From assembly GCF_013408175.1 (NCBI RefSeq), contig NZ_JACBYW010000002.1, positions 372,001-436,000 on the forward strand: a stretch of 64,000 nt of DNA, given 5' to 3'. Position 1 is the stretch's first letter, and each line of letters starts with the position of its first letter. The position numbers and the translations under genes are program-made. Of the stretch, positions 27,091-36,011 are shown piece after piece. Below the pieces are notes generated by a model, which was given only the letters and a program-made list of their open reading frames with translations, did not search any database and was not told the DNA's origin. The stretch is from Actinopolyspora biskrensis (GTDB lineage Bacteria > Actinomycetota > Actinomycetes > Mycobacteriales > Pseudonocardiaceae).

Positions 27091-27107
27091 CTCGCGGAGG
27101 TGTGTCG

Positions 27108-28772
27108 ATGTCCGGTGTCTACGATGAGCGCCCATGGCTGGCTCGCTACGCCGAGGGCGAGCAGGGGGACATAACTCCCCCGCACGGGGACATGATCTCC
27201 GTGCTGGAGGACACGCGCGGCCGCTTCCCGGAGCGCGTCGCCTTCACCTACTTCGACACCGAGATCAGCTACCGCGAGCTGGACGAGCTCGCCGACGCGC
27301 TGGCCACGTACCTGTCCGAACGCGGAGTCGGCGGAGGGGACCGGGTCGCGCTGTACCTGCAGAACGTCCCGCAGTTCGGGATCGCGCTGCTGGCGAGCTG
27401 GAAGATCGGGGCCATCGTCGTACCGCTGAACCCGATGTACCGCAGTCACGAGCTCACCACCATCCTCGCCGACGCGCAGCCCTCCGCCGTCGTTTCCTCG
27501 GAGGACGGTTGGCACGACGTGCTCGCGGCCGTCCTCGCGGAGCAGAGCGTGCCCGTCGTGCTCACCACCAGCGAGCTCGACTTCGCGGGCAGCGGCGAGG
27601 CCGCACCACTGCGGAACTCCGCGCGCAGGCGTCCCGAGGGAACCGACGACCTCGTGGAGACGGTGCGAGCCCGCGAGGGGAGTGAGCCCCAGCGCGCGCG
27701 CCTGCACCCGGACGACGTCGCGCTGCTCACCTACACCTCGGGGACGGGAGGAGCGCCGAAGGGCGCGACGAACACGCACCGCAACATCAGCTTCAACACC
27801 CAGGCCTTCACGCAACGGGCCGACGCCACGGGCGGGGGCATCATCGCGCTGGCACCGTTGTTCCACATCACTGGGCTGGTCTGTCAACTGGGAGCGGTTC
27901 TCGCCCTGGGAGGCAGGCTCGACCTGCTGTACCGGTTCGAACCGGACACGGTGCTCGAAGTGCTGCGGCGACGGCGACCGCAGTACATGATCGGGCCCTC
28001 TACGGCCTATATCGCCCTGCTGGACCACCCGACCGCCTCGGCCGAGGACTTCGCCTCTTTCGAACAGGTGTACTCGGGAGGCGCTCCTCTGCCCGCGGCG
28101 CTGGTGGAGCGGTTCCGATCCCGCTTCGGTGTCTACATCCGCAACGGCTACGGACTCACCGAGACGACGGCGACCGCGACCTCGGTCCCACCGCATCTCG
28201 AAGCCCCCGTGGACGAGGCGACCGGCACCATCAGCGTCGGCATCCCGACCTTCAACTGCGTGCTGCGTGTGGTCGACGACGAGGGGCGGGAACTGCCCGT
28301 CGGTTCGACCGGGGAGATCGTCGTCGAAGGGCCGATGGTGGTACCGGCCTACTGGAACAGCCCGGAGCGGACAGCGGAAGGAATCCCGCGGGGACGACTT
28401 CACACCGGTGACGTCGGATTCATGGACGAGGGCGGTTGGTTCTACGTAGTCGACCGGAAGAAGGACATGATCAACGCCTCCGGATTCAAGGTGTGGCCGC
28501 GCGAGGTGGAGGACGTGCTCTACGGCCACCCCGCTGTGCGGGAGGCGGCCGTCGTCGGGGTTCCCGACTCCTACAGGGGCGAGACGGTCAAGGCATACGT
28601 CAGCCTCGTCGTCGGTGATCACGCCACCGAGACGGAACTGGCGCAGCACTGCAGACAGCAACTGGCGGCGTACAAGTACCCGCGGGAGATAGTGCTCGTC
28701 GACGAGCTCCCGAAGACGGCAACGGGCAAGATCCTGCGACGCCGTCTTCGGGAGGGGGCGAGCAACGAGTGA
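27108..28772 (+). CDS. Acyl-CoA synthetase / AMP-dependent ligase
   Basis: A 554-residue ANL-superfamily ligase that would convert a carboxylic acid, ATP and CoA to an acyl-CoA. The phosphate loop YTSGTGGAPKGA, the YGLTET motif, the hinge segment GRLHTGDVGFMDEGGWFYVVD (read in parts) and the catalytic lysine of PKTATGKILRR are all intact. The ATG at 27108 has GGAGG seven bases upstream; GTG at 27102 is too close to it. It is the first gene of a three-gene operon with two SDR genes, preceded by operator site A, and probably activates the acid degraded by the regulon. Confidence 0.92.
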   Translation: MSGVYDERPWLARYAEGEQGDITPPHGDMISVLEDTRGRFPERVAFTYFDTEISYRELDELADALATYLSERGVGGGDRVALYLQNVPQFGIALLASWKIGAIVVPLNPMYRSHELTTILADAQPSAVVSSEDGWHDVLAAVLAEQSVPVVLTTSELDFAGSGEAAPLRNSARRRPEGTDDLVETVRAREGSEPQRARLHPDDVALLTYTSGTGGAPKGATNTHRNISFNTQAFTQRADATGGGIIALAPLFHITGLVCQLGAVLALGGRLDLLYRFEPDTVLEVLRRRRPQYMIGPSTAYIALLDHPTASAEDFASFEQVYSGGAPLPAALVERFRSRFGVYIRNGYGLTETTATATSVPPHLEAPVDEATGTISVGIPTFNCVLRVVDDEGRELPVGSTGEIVVEGPMVVPAYWNSPERTAEGIPRGRLHTGDVGFMDEGGWFYVVDRKKDMINASGFKVWPREVEDVLYGHPAVREAAVVGVPDSYRGETVKAYVSLVVGDHATETELAQHCRQQLAAYKYPREIVLVDELPKTATGKILRRRLREGASNE

Positions 28773-28794
28773 GCACAACGACGGAGGGAAGTCG

Positions 28795-29550
28795 ATGAGC
28801 AAGCGGTTCGACGGCCGAGTGGCGATCGTCACCGGGGCCAGCCGGGGAATCGGGTTCGGCATAGCGCAGCGTCTCGTGGAGGAAGGGGCGCGGGTGTGCC
28901 TCACGGCCCGCAAGAGCGAAGCGCTGGAGGAGGCCGTCCGCGACCTCGGTGGTCCCGAGCACGCGATCGCGGTCGCGGGCAAGGCCGACGACAGCGAGCA
29001 CCAGGCGGAGACGGTGTCCCGCGTCCTGGATGCTTTCGGCCGGGTCGACATGCTGGTCAACAACACCGGCATCAATCCGGCCTACGGCCCGTTGATCGAA
29101 CTCGACCACGGGGTCGCCCGTAAGACCTTCGAGGTCAATGTTCTGGGGGCGTTGGCGTGGACCCAGCTGGTCCATCGGGAGTGGATGGCGGAGAACGGCG
29201 GTTCCGTGCTCAACGTGACCTCGGTGGCCGGTTCGGACCCCGCGCCGGGAATCGGTTACTACGGTGCGACCAAGGCGATGCTGAGTCACATGACCCGTGA
29301 GCTCGCGGTCGAGCTGGGACCCGGCGTGCGCGTGAACGGAGTCGCGCCCGCCGTGGTCAAGACGCAGTTCGCCACCGCCCTGTACGAGAACAACGAGGAG
29401 GAGCTCTCGGGGCAGTACCCGATGCGCAGGCTCGGCGTGCCCTCCGATGTGGCAGGAGCCGCCGCCTATCTGCTCTCCGACGAGGCCTCCTGGGTGACCG
29501 GCCAGATTCTGACTCTGGACGGCGGAGTGACACTCACCGGTGGGATGTGA
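28795..29550 (+). CDS. SDR-family oxidoreductase (FabG-like), first copy
   Basis: A 251-residue classical short-chain dehydrogenase. The cofactor motif TGASRGIG is near residue 14, the structural NNTG motif follows, and the catalytic Tyr and Lys are in YYGATK. The C-terminus ends in the usual GQILTLDGGVTLTGGM. It would interconvert a 3-hydroxyacyl and 3-ketoacyl thioester or a similar alcohol. It starts 22 bp after the ligase gene with GGAGGGAAG upstream, so it is operonic. Confidence 0.9.
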   Translation: MSKRFDGRVAIVTGASRGIGFGIAQRLVEEGARVCLTARKSEALEEAVRDLGGPEHAIAVAGKADDSEHQAETVSRVLDAFGRVDMLVNNTGINPAYGPLIELDHGVARKTFEVNVLGALAWTQLVHREWMAENGGSVLNVTSVAGSDPAPGIGYYGATKAMLSHMTRELAVELGPGVRVNGVAPAVVKTQFATALYENNEEELSGQYPMRRLGVPSDVAGAAAYLLSDEASWVTGQILTLDGGVTLTGGM

Positions 29551-29592
29551 TCCGCGGTGGTCGGCACGGAACGGGAGAACGGCGGTACCGGT

Positions 29593-30363
29593 ATGCGACT
29601 CGACGGATCCGTGGTGGTGGTGACCGGCGCGGGCAACGGCATAGGCGCGGCCATGAGCCGTGAGTTCGCGGCGCGGGGAGCGCACGTGGTGGTGAACGAC
29701 ATCGATGGTCACGCGGCCGAAAGCGTGGCGGCGGGGATCGGTGGGACCGCCGCGGCGGGGGACGCCGCCAGCGATGCGGGTGCGCGGGAGCTCGTGTCCG
29801 GGGCTCTGGGCGAGCACGGGCGCATAGATCTGTTCTGCGCCAACGCGGGGACCGCCACGGCCGGTGGTCCGGAGGCACCCGATGAGGACTGGGACCACGC
29901 CTGGCAACTCAACGTGATGGCACACGTGCGCGCGGCTCGTGCCGTGTTGCCGCACTGGCTCGAGACGGGCGGTGGGCACTTTCTGGCCACGGTTTCCGCG
30001 GCGGGCTTGCTGACCATGCTCGGGGCCGCGCCCTACTCGGTGACCAAGCACGCGGCCATCGGCTTCGCCGAGTGGCTCGCGGTGACCTACGCCGACAGGG
30101 GAGTCACCGCACAGGCGTTGTGCCCGCAGGGCGTGCGCACCGGGATGCTGGCCGGGAGCGGGGAAACCGGGCAGCGGCTGCTGGCGGAGGACGCGCTGGA
30201 ACCCGAGCGCGTGGCGGAAGTGGTCGCCGACTCCCTCGGCGGGGATTTCCTGGTGCTGCCGCATCCGGAGGTCGCGGACCGTTACGCGCGCCGCGCGGCG
30301 GATCCGGACCGCTGGCTCGCCGGGATGAGTTCGCTGCGGCGACAGGTCGAGCAGCACGGCTAG
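29593..30363 (+). CDS. SDR-family oxidoreductase, second copy
   Basis: A 256-residue SDR with TGAGNGIG as the NAD(P) motif, CANAG as the structural motif and YSVTK as the catalytic Tyr-Lys pair. It is only distantly like its neighbour, so the two probably act on different intermediates. The C-terminal tail (ERVAEVVADSLGGDFLVLPHP then SSLRRQVEQHG) resembles proteins annotated as short-chain dehydrogenases of fatty-acid catabolism. I chose ATG at 29593, preceded by GGCGG; a GTG at 29557 adds 12 residues with no conserved content. Confidence 0.85.
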   Translation: MRLDGSVVVVTGAGNGIGAAMSREFAARGAHVVVNDIDGHAAESVAAGIGGTAAAGDAASDAGARELVSGALGEHGRIDLFCANAGTATAGGPEAPDEDWDHAWQLNVMAHVRAARAVLPHWLETGGGHFLATVSAAGLLTMLGAAPYSVTKHAAIGFAEWLAVTYADRGVTAQALCPQGVRTGMLAGSGETGQRLLAEDALEPERVAEVVADSLGGDFLVLPHPEVADRYARRAADPDRWLAGMSSLRRQVEQHG

Positions 30364-30554
30364 GGAAGTGCGCTTCGCGGTCTCGCGCGGAGCGTGCCCA
30401 CCACGCGGCCCGTGGGTGCGGTCGTTCGGATGACTGTCGCGACGCGGCGGCGTCGGAGCGCCGAGCCCGGACAGCGGCACGGATGGGCCGGAGGGAGCAC
30501 TGCCTGCCGCTGACACCGCGGTCCTTCGGGCATCGGCCGGTCGGTCGGCGGAGG

Positions 30555-30568
30555 ACCGACCGGTCGGT
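30555..30568. promoter_or_regulatory. TetR-type operator, site B (tetR promoter)
   Basis: ACCGAC-CG-GTCGGT, a perfect palindrome, lies 43 bp before the tetR ATG and would allow autoregulation. The rest of the 247 bp gap upstream of tetR shows no gene. Confidence 0.8.
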
Positions 30569-30610
30569 ACCCTGGAACAGTTCGACCGGTCCGACGAACG
30601 GGGAGGAAAG

Positions 30611-31255
30611 ATGGCACCGGGCTCATCCATCGGCGGGGCGGAGGATCCCGCTGCGCAGGTGTCGGAGAACGAGCCGGAGCCGGTGCCGCAGCGGCTGTTG
30701 ACGGCTGCGACCCGGTTGTTCGCCGAGAGGGGGTTCGAGACGACCTCCGTTCAGGAGATCGTGGACGCGGCCGGGGTGACCAAGGGGGCCATGTATCACT
30801 ACTTCGGTTCGAAGGACGATCTGCTCTACGAGATCTACGCGCGGGTTCTGCGGGTGCAGACCGCGCGGATGGAGCGGGCCGTCGACAGTGCGGAATCGGT
30901 CCAGCAGCGCCTGCGGGCCGTGGCGGTCGACGTTGTGGTCACCACTGTCACGCACCTGGACGACACGGTGATCTTCTTCCGTTCGATGCATCTGCTGCAT
31001 CCGGACAAGCAGGCCGAGGTGCGCGCACAGCGGCGGCACTACCACGAGCGCGTGCGCCAGCTGATCGAGGAAGGGCAGTCCGCGGGGGTCTTCCGGACCG
31101 ATCGCTCGGCCGAGCTCGTGGTCGACTTCTTCTTCGGGGCGGTGCATCACCTCGGCTCCTGGTACCGCAGGGACGGCCCGATGAGCGGCCAGCAGGTGGG
31201 TGAGCAGTTCGCGGACCTGCTGTTGGACGCGCTGCGGCCGGAACCCGCCGGGTGA
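30611..31255 (+). CDS. TetR-family transcriptional regulator, likely local repressor
   Basis: A 214-residue TetR protein. The N-terminal helix-turn-helix (about residues 28-72) reads RLFAERGFETTSVQEIVDAAG then VTKGAMYHYFGSKDDLLYEIY, typical of the family; the ligand domain follows. The ATG has GGAGG four to five bases upstream. It sits between the acyl-CoA synthetase operon and the oxidoreductase gene, and each of these promoters and its own contains the same palindrome. It is therefore the best candidate for the protein that binds all four sites, with an acyl-CoA as likely inducer. Confidence 0.9.
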   Translation: MAPGSSIGGAEDPAAQVSENEPEPVPQRLLTAATRLFAERGFETTSVQEIVDAAGVTKGAMYHYFGSKDDLLYEIYARVLRVQTARMERAVDSAESVQQRLRAVAVDVVVTTVTHLDDTVIFFRSMHLLHPDKQAEVRAQRRHYHERVRQLIEEGQSAGVFRTDRSAELVVDFFFGAVHHLGSWYRRDGPMSGQQVGEQFADLLLDALRPEPAG

Positions 31256-31317
31256 TCCGGAGGCCGACCCGCGGTGGTGCCTCGCGGGTGTACAGCGAGA
31301 CGTGGAGGCACTAGCAT

Positions 31318-31331
31318 ACCGACTAGTCGGT
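31318..31331. promoter_or_regulatory. TetR-type operator, site C (oxidoreductase promoter)
   Basis: ACCGAC-TA-GTCGGT, extended to an 18 bp perfect palindrome by flanking AT on each side, lies 74 bp before the oxidoreductase GTG. Confidence 0.8.
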
Positions 31332-31404
31332 ATAGCCAATTGTGGCAATTGCGTTCTCTCCCGCGGGGTTCTCACCGCGACGGGAGGGGGTACGGAGGTG
31401 TGCT

Positions 31405-32391
31405 GTGCGGGCATTGCGAGTCACCGAACTGGGCAAGCCGTACGAAGTGCTCGAGCTCGCCCGGACCGAGGTCCCCGAGCCGGGGGCCGATCAGGTCGTC
31501 GTGCGTGTGGCGGCGAGTCCGGTGAACTTTCCCGACGTGCTGATGTGCCAGGGGCAGTACCAGGTCAAACCCGATCCGCCGTTCACCCCGGGAGTCGAGC
31601 TGTGCGGCGAGGTGGTGGCCACGGGTTCCGACGTTACCGGGCTGGCGCACGGTGACAGGGTTGTCGGGGCGGGCGCGGTGCCGGCCGGAGGGTTCGCGGA
31701 GTACGCCCTGATGGACGCGGGACGGACCTTCCACGCCCCGGAGGCCCTCGCCGATGCCGAGGCGGCTTCCCTGTTCATCGGTTACCAGACCGGTTGGTTC
31801 GGGCTGCACCGGCGGGCCGGGCTGCGCTCCGGTGAGACGCTGCTCGTGCACGCCGCTTCCGGAGGAGTGGGCAGCGCGGCGATACAGCTCGGCAGGGCCG
31901 CGGGCGCCACCGTGATCGGCGTGGTGGGTGGCCGGGAAAAGGCCGAGGTGGCTCGTGAGCTGGGCGCGCACGTGGTCGTGGACCGGCACACCGAGGACTT
32001 CGTCAGCGTGGTCAAGGAAACCACCGGAGGCAAGGGGGCCGACGTCGTCTACGATCCGGTCGGCGGGGACACCTACGGTCGTTCGACCAAGTGCGTCGCG
32101 TTCGAGGGGCGCATCCTGGTGATCGGATTCGCGAGCGGGGACATCCCGACACCGGCGCTGAACCACGCTCTGATCAAGAATTACTCGATCGTGGGACTGC
32201 ACTGGGGGCTGTACAACGAGCGGGACCCACGTGCGGTGCGTGAGGCCCACGAGGATCTGTGCCGCATGGCCACGTCCGGGGAAATCGATCCGCTGGTCAG
32301 CGAGCGAGTCGGGCTCGAGGAGCTTCCCGCCGCCGCGCAGCGGGTTGCCGACGGGCACACCGTGGGGCGCGTGGTTTACACGAGCACGTGA
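31405..32391 (+). CDS. NADPH:quinone oxidoreductase-type MDR protein
   Basis: A 328-residue medium-chain dehydrogenase/reductase of the zinc-free quinone oxidoreductase branch. The NADPH site AASGGVGSAAIQL is clear and there is no structural zinc lobe. The segment SPVNFPDVLMCQGQYQVKP then PFTPGVELCGEVV is typical of the branch. It could reduce an enoyl-CoA or a quinone. The GTG at 31405 has GGAGG six bases upstream. Its promoter carries operator site C and a terminator follows, so it is a single-gene unit of the regulon. Confidence 0.88.
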   Translation: MRALRVTELGKPYEVLELARTEVPEPGADQVVVRVAASPVNFPDVLMCQGQYQVKPDPPFTPGVELCGEVVATGSDVTGLAHGDRVVGAGAVPAGGFAEYALMDAGRTFHAPEALADAEAASLFIGYQTGWFGLHRRAGLRSGETLLVHAASGGVGSAAIQLGRAAGATVIGVVGGREKAEVARELGAHVVVDRHTEDFVSVVKETTGGKGADVVYDPVGGDTYGRSTKCVAFEGRILVIGFASGDIPTPALNHALIKNYSIVGLHWGLYNERDPRAVREAHEDLCRMATSGEIDPLVSERVGLEELPAAAQRVADGHTVGRVVYTST

Positions 32392-32471
32392 TCGCCGGGA
32401 AATCACCGGCCCGGTTCGTGCGGGGGCCGCCCGACGGATCCCCCGCGGGACGGGCAGCCGACGAACGGCGG

Positions 32472-32510
32472 AACGGCACCCCGGCCGAAGCCACGGCCGG
32501 GGTGCCGTTT
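32472..32510. terminator. Terminator between convergent oxidoreductase and MaoC genes
   Basis: A perfect 16 bp inverted repeat (32472-32487 and 32494-32509) around a six-base loop ends in GTTT. Its position suits both genes. Confidence 0.8.
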
Positions 32511-32529
32511 CCGTGCGGAAAGCCGCTGA

Positions 32530-32982
32530 TCAGAACATCACCCGGGAGAGGACCTCGGCCACGCAGGCGGGCTTGTCCGCGCCCTCGATCTCCACGGTGG
32601 TGTTCAGGGTCAGCTGCAGCGCTTCACCGCTCTCCGCGACCTCGGCCAGTTCGGAACTGGCGCGCACCCTGCTGTCGACCCGCACCGGAGTGGGGAAGCG
32701 CACCTTGTTCAACCCGTAGTTGATCACCATGCGCGCGCCCTCGAAGCCGTATATCTGCGCGTTGAGCGCGCTGACCATGCTCAGCGTCAGGAACCCGTGG
32801 GCGATGGTGGTCCCGAACGGCCCCTCGGCCGCCCGTCGCGCGTCGACGTGGATCCACTGGTGATCTCCGGTCGCCTCGGCGAACTGGTCGATCATCCGCT
32901 GTGTGATCGTCCACCACTGGCTGGTGCCCAGCGTCGTTCCCCGAGCCGAGTACAACTGCTCCGCGTTGGCGAATACGGGCAT
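32530..32982 (-). CDS. MaoC-family (R)-specific enoyl-CoA hydratase
   Basis: A 150-residue single hot-dog-fold protein. The catalytic pair lies in ATGDHQWIHVD and the hydratase signature in FGTTIAHGFLTLSM. Members add water to 2-enoyl-CoA to give (R)-3-hydroxyacyl-CoA. The ATG at 32982 has GGAAGG five bases upstream. It lies 91 bp downstream of the HAD/kinase/dehydrogenase operon in the same direction, so it may be its fourth gene; its product could feed the SDR enzymes. Confidence 0.9.
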   Translation of the reverse strand: MPVFANAEQLYSARGTTLGTSQWWTITQRMIDQFAEATGDHQWIHVDARRAAEGPFGTTIAHGFLTLSMVSALNAQIYGFEGARMVINYGLNKVRFPTPVRVDSRVRASSELAEVAESGEALQLTLNTTVEIEGADKPACVAEVLSRVMF

Positions 32983-33073
32983 GCTCACCTTCCTGGTTCG
33001 GTGCTTCTCACGGACGTTCCCCCTGTTCGTCGGGGACGCCGTGCGGTTCTTCCCAACTGTGGGTGTGGAGTCG

Positions 33074-34279
33074 TCACCGGTGTTTCGACAGCTCGCGGCG
33101 GGCCAACGAACGACGGTGGACCTCGTCGGGCCCGTCCACGATGTGCAGGGTCCGTGCGTGGGCGTACAGGTTGGCGAGCGGAGTGTCCTGGCTGACCCCC
33201 GCTCCACCGTGCGCCTGTATGGCCCGGTCGATCACCGTGGTCGCCATCTCGGGGACGGAGACCTTGATGGCCTGGATCTCGGTGTGCGCCCCGCGGTTGC
33301 CCACCGTGTCCATCAACCAGGCCGTCTTGAGCACCAACTGGCGCACCGATTCGATCCGCACCCGCGCGTCGGCGATCCAGTGCTGGACCATGCCCTGGTC
33401 GGCGAGTGGCCTTCCGAAAGCCTCCCGGTGGACGACTCGCCGACACATGAGCTCCAGCGCGCGTTCGGCCATGCCGATGGCACGCATGCAGTGGTGGATC
33501 CGGCCGGGCCCCAGGCGCGCCTGCGCGATGGTGAATCCCTCGCCCTCGCCGGAGATGATGTTGGAGGCCGGAACCCGGACCTCGTCGAAGTCGATCTCGG
33601 CGTGTCCACCGTGGTCCCCGTCGGAATAGCCGAACACGCTCATGCCGCGGCGAATGTCGACCCCGGGGGTGTCGACCGGGACGAGCACCATGCTCTGCTG
33701 ACGGTGCCGTTCGGCCTCCGGGTCGGTTTTGCCCATGACGATCAGAATCCGGCAGGCCGGGTTCATCGCCCCGGAGGACCACCACTTGCGACCGGTGATG
33801 ACGTATTCGTCGCCCTCGCGGCGAATACGGGTCGCTATGTTCGTGGCGTCCGAGGAGGCGACCTCCGGTTCGGTCATGCAGAAAGCGGAGCGGATCTCCC
33901 CGTTCAACAGCGGGGTGAGCCACTGTTCGCGTTGCCGTTCGTCACCGAACATGGACAGTACTTCCATGTTGCCCGTGTCCGGTGCTGCGCAGTTCAGCGC
34001 GGGTGGGGCCAGGTGGGGGCTGCGTCCGGTGATCTCGGCGAGGGGGGCGTACTGCAGGTTGGTGAGCCCGGCTCCGTGCTCACCGGGCAGGAATAGGTTC
34101 CACAGCCCCCTGGAACGTGCCTCGCGCTTGAGCTCCTCCACGATCCCGGGAACCTCCCAGGGCGAGGAGGAGTTCGCCTGGCGCTCGAACTCCTCCTCCG
34201 AGGGGAACACGTGTTCGTCCATGAAGGACTCGAGTTCCGAACGCATGCTCTCGGTTCGTTCGTCGAAGGCGAAATCCAT
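33074..34279 (-). CDS. Acyl-CoA dehydrogenase of the ACAD10/ACAD11 type
   Basis: A 401-residue acyl-CoA dehydrogenase. The flavin segment [18 protein letters not shown] and the C-terminal [20 protein letters not shown] then [11 protein letters not shown] are the hallmark of the ACAD10/11 branch, where the usual catalytic Glu segment (YEGT) is replaced by a DGPDE sequence. In mammals this domain removes phosphate from 4-phosphoryloxyacyl-CoA made by an attached kinase, as LvaC is thought to do in Pseudomonas. The ATG overlaps the kinase stop by one base (TGATG). Upstream in-frame extensions run through the kinase gene and are artefacts. Confidence 0.9.
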   Translation of the reverse strand: MDFAFDERTESMRSELESFMDEHVFPSEEEFERQANSSSPWEVPGIVEELKREARSRGLWNLFLPGEHGAGLTNLQYAPLAEITGRSPHLAPPALNCAAPDTGNMEVLSMFGDERQREQWLTPLLNGEIRSAFCMTEPEVASSDATNIATRIRREGDEYVITGRKWWSSGAMNPACRILIVMGKTDPEAERHRQQSMVLVPVDTPGVDIRRGMSVFGYSDGDHGGHAEIDFDEVRVPASNIISGEGEGFTIAQARLGPGRIHHCMRAIGMAERALELMCRRVVHREAFGRPLADQGMVQHWIADARVRIESVRQLVLKTAWLMDTVGNRGAHTEIQAIKVSVPEMATTVIDRAIQAHGGAGVSQDTPLANLYAHARTLHIVDGPDEVHRRSLARRELSKHR

Positions 34280-35319
34280 CAGCTCTCCCTGATCTTGGAA
34301 AGTCCCTGGCGCACCAGCGGTTCGACCATGGAACCGACGTGCTCGAAACCCTCCCCGACGGTCTTTCCCCGGGTGTAGCGGTAGTGGATCCCCTCGAGGA
34401 TCACCGCTATCTTGAAGAACCCGAAGGCGATGTACCAGTCCAGCTCGGACACGTCCGTCCCGCTGTGCTCCGCGTAGTGCCGAAGCAGTTCCCGCGCTGT
34501 GGGGAACCCGAACTCCGGTCCGACCCCCTTGGCGATCGGGTTGTTCCGGATGCCGTTGAACCCTTCCCAGTAGACGACCAGCAGTCCGAGGTCGGTGAGG
34601 GGGTCGCCGAGGGTGGCCATCTCCCAGTCCAGAACGGCACGGATCTCCCCGTCGTCCCCGACCAGCACGTTGTCCAGCCGGTAGTCTCCGTGCACGATCG
34701 CGGTGCGCCCGCCGGTGGGGATCGTGCGGGCTAGGCGGTCCCGCAGTTCGGACACCCCCGGTAGCTCCCTGTCCAGCGAGGCCTCGAGCTGCTTGCTCCA
34801 ACGGCGGACCTGCCGTTCGAGGAAGCCCTCGGAGCGGCCGAAATCGGAAAGACCCACGGTCTCGGGGTCGACGGCGTGCAGCCGTGCGAGCACTTCGATC
34901 ATGCGCAGCGAAAGGCCACGACGTTGCGGTTCGCTCAGCCGCTCGACCTGTTCCTGCGAGCGGTAGACCCGCCCCTCGACGAACTCCATGACGTAGAAGG
35001 GCGCTCCGAGCACGTTCTCGTCCGAGCACAGCAGATGGGTCCGTGGCACGGGCACCGCGGTGTCGGCGAGCGCGGACATGACGCGGTACTCCCTGCTCAT
35101 GTCGTGCGCGGTCGCGAGAACGTGCCCGAGGGGCGGGCGCCGCAACACCCAGCTGCCGCTTCCGTCCGTCACCCGGTAGGTGAGGTTGGAGCGCCCGCCC
35201 TGGATGAGCTCGGCGCGCAACTCCCCCCGGCACAGGTCCGGACGCTCGGCCTCCAGATAGGCACGCAGGCTCGTCGGGTCGAACCCGGGTGGCGGGCCTT
35301 CGGCGGTGTCTTCCGGCAT
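34279..35319 (-). CDS. Aminoglycoside-phosphotransferase-like kinase (ACAD10/LvaA type)
   Basis: A 346-residue APH-fold kinase. The catalytic loop [13 protein letters not shown] and the metal-binding segment [17 protein letters not shown] are intact; the nucleotide end begins with [13 protein letters not shown]. In ACAD10, ACAD11 and LvaA this domain phosphorylates the 4-hydroxyl of a 4-hydroxyacyl-CoA. The ATG at 35319 has GGAGG eight bases upstream. It lies five bases after the HAD gene and one base overlaps the dehydrogenase start, so all three are made together. Confidence 0.9.
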   Translation of the reverse strand: MPEDTAEGPPPGFDPTSLRAYLEAERPDLCRGELRAELIQGGRSNLTYRVTDGSGSWVLRRPPLGHVLATAHDMSREYRVMSALADTAVPVPRTHLLCSDENVLGAPFYVMEFVEGRVYRSQEQVERLSEPQRRGLSLRMIEVLARLHAVDPETVGLSDFGRSEGFLERQVRRWSKQLEASLDRELPGVSELRDRLARTIPTGGRTAIVHGDYRLDNVLVGDDGEIRAVLDWEMATLGDPLTDLGLLVVYWEGFNGIRNNPIAKGVGPEFGFPTARELLRHYAEHSGTDVSELDWYIAFGFFKIAVILEGIHYRYTRGKTVGEGFEHVGSMVEPLVRQGLSKIRES

Positions 35320-35324
35320 CGCTA

Positions 35325-35984
35325 CTACCTCCGGTCGTTTTTGTCGAGGTCGCCGACGAGTTCGCGCAGCGCCTGCTCGGTGCGCGTCGCGTCCCGGTGC
35401 AGGACGGCGTGCATTCCCAGTCGTTGTGCCGCCGTCACGTTCGCCCGGACGTCGTCGACGAACACAGCGTTCTCGGGGAGCAGGTCCATTCGGTCCAGGA
35501 GGAGTCGGTAGATCTCCGGATCGGGTTTGCGCAGCCCCACCGAGCCCGAGACGACCGCGTGTTCGAACAGCCCGTCGAGCTGCTCCCAGGGGTAGGTGTT
35601 CCCCCAGCTGTTGGACAGCAGAGCCGTGCGCAGACCGGTCCGGCGCAGTTTCGTGACCAGGCGCAGCGTTCCCTCGTCCGGGTGCATGAACGAGAACAGT
35701 CGTTGCAGCAGCCCTTCGGGCTCGATCCGGTCCTCCTCGCGTCTCCGCAGTCGTGCGGCCAGCAGGTGGTTGAAGTCCTCGATGGGAAGCAGGCCGGTCT
35801 CCAGCCGGTGCAGCGGCGTGTCCTCGGCGGCTTCGCTGCCCACCCATTCCCGCAGCAGCGCCGAGAAGCTCTCCGGTCTGATGCCCTCGGCGCGCGTCCA
35901 GGACTCGACCGCCTGTCTGCCGGGGGTGGTCAGCACTCCGCCGTAGTCGAACACCACGGCGTCGACAGTGGGCTCCCTCCTCAT
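35325..35984 (-). CDS. HAD-family hydrolase (ACAD10 N-terminal domain type)
   Basis: A 219-residue haloacid-dehalogenase-fold protein. Motif I reads VVFDYGGVL: the nucleophile Asp is present but the second Asp is Gly, as in ACAD10-like HAD domains, so it may not be an ordinary phosphatase. Motif II is in ALLSNSWG, motif III is the Lys of LRKPDPEIY and motif IV is [10 protein letters not shown]. It is the first gene of the operon and operator site D is 14 bp upstream. Its role with the kinase and dehydrogenase is unknown even in animals. Confidence 0.88.
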   Translation of the reverse strand: MRREPTVDAVVFDYGGVLTTPGRQAVESWTRAEGIRPESFSALLREWVGSEAAEDTPLHRLETGLLPIEDFNHLLAARLRRREEDRIEPEGLLQRLFSFMHPDEGTLRLVTKLRRTGLRTALLSNSWGNTYPWEQLDGLFEHAVVSGSVGLRKPDPEIYRLLLDRMDLLPENAVFVDDVRANVTAAQRLGMHAVLHRDATRTEQALRELVGDLDKNDRR

Positions 35985-35997
35985 GGGAGGTCAGCAT

Positions 35998-36011
35998 ACC
36001 GACTAGACGGT
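35998..36011. promoter_or_regulatory. TetR-type operator, site D (HAD/kinase/dehydrogenase operon)
   Basis: ACCGAC-TA-GACGGT differs from the other sites at one base but sits inside a longer repeat, AGCATACCG and CGGTATGCT separated by six bases. It starts 14 bp before the HAD ATG. Confidence 0.75.
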
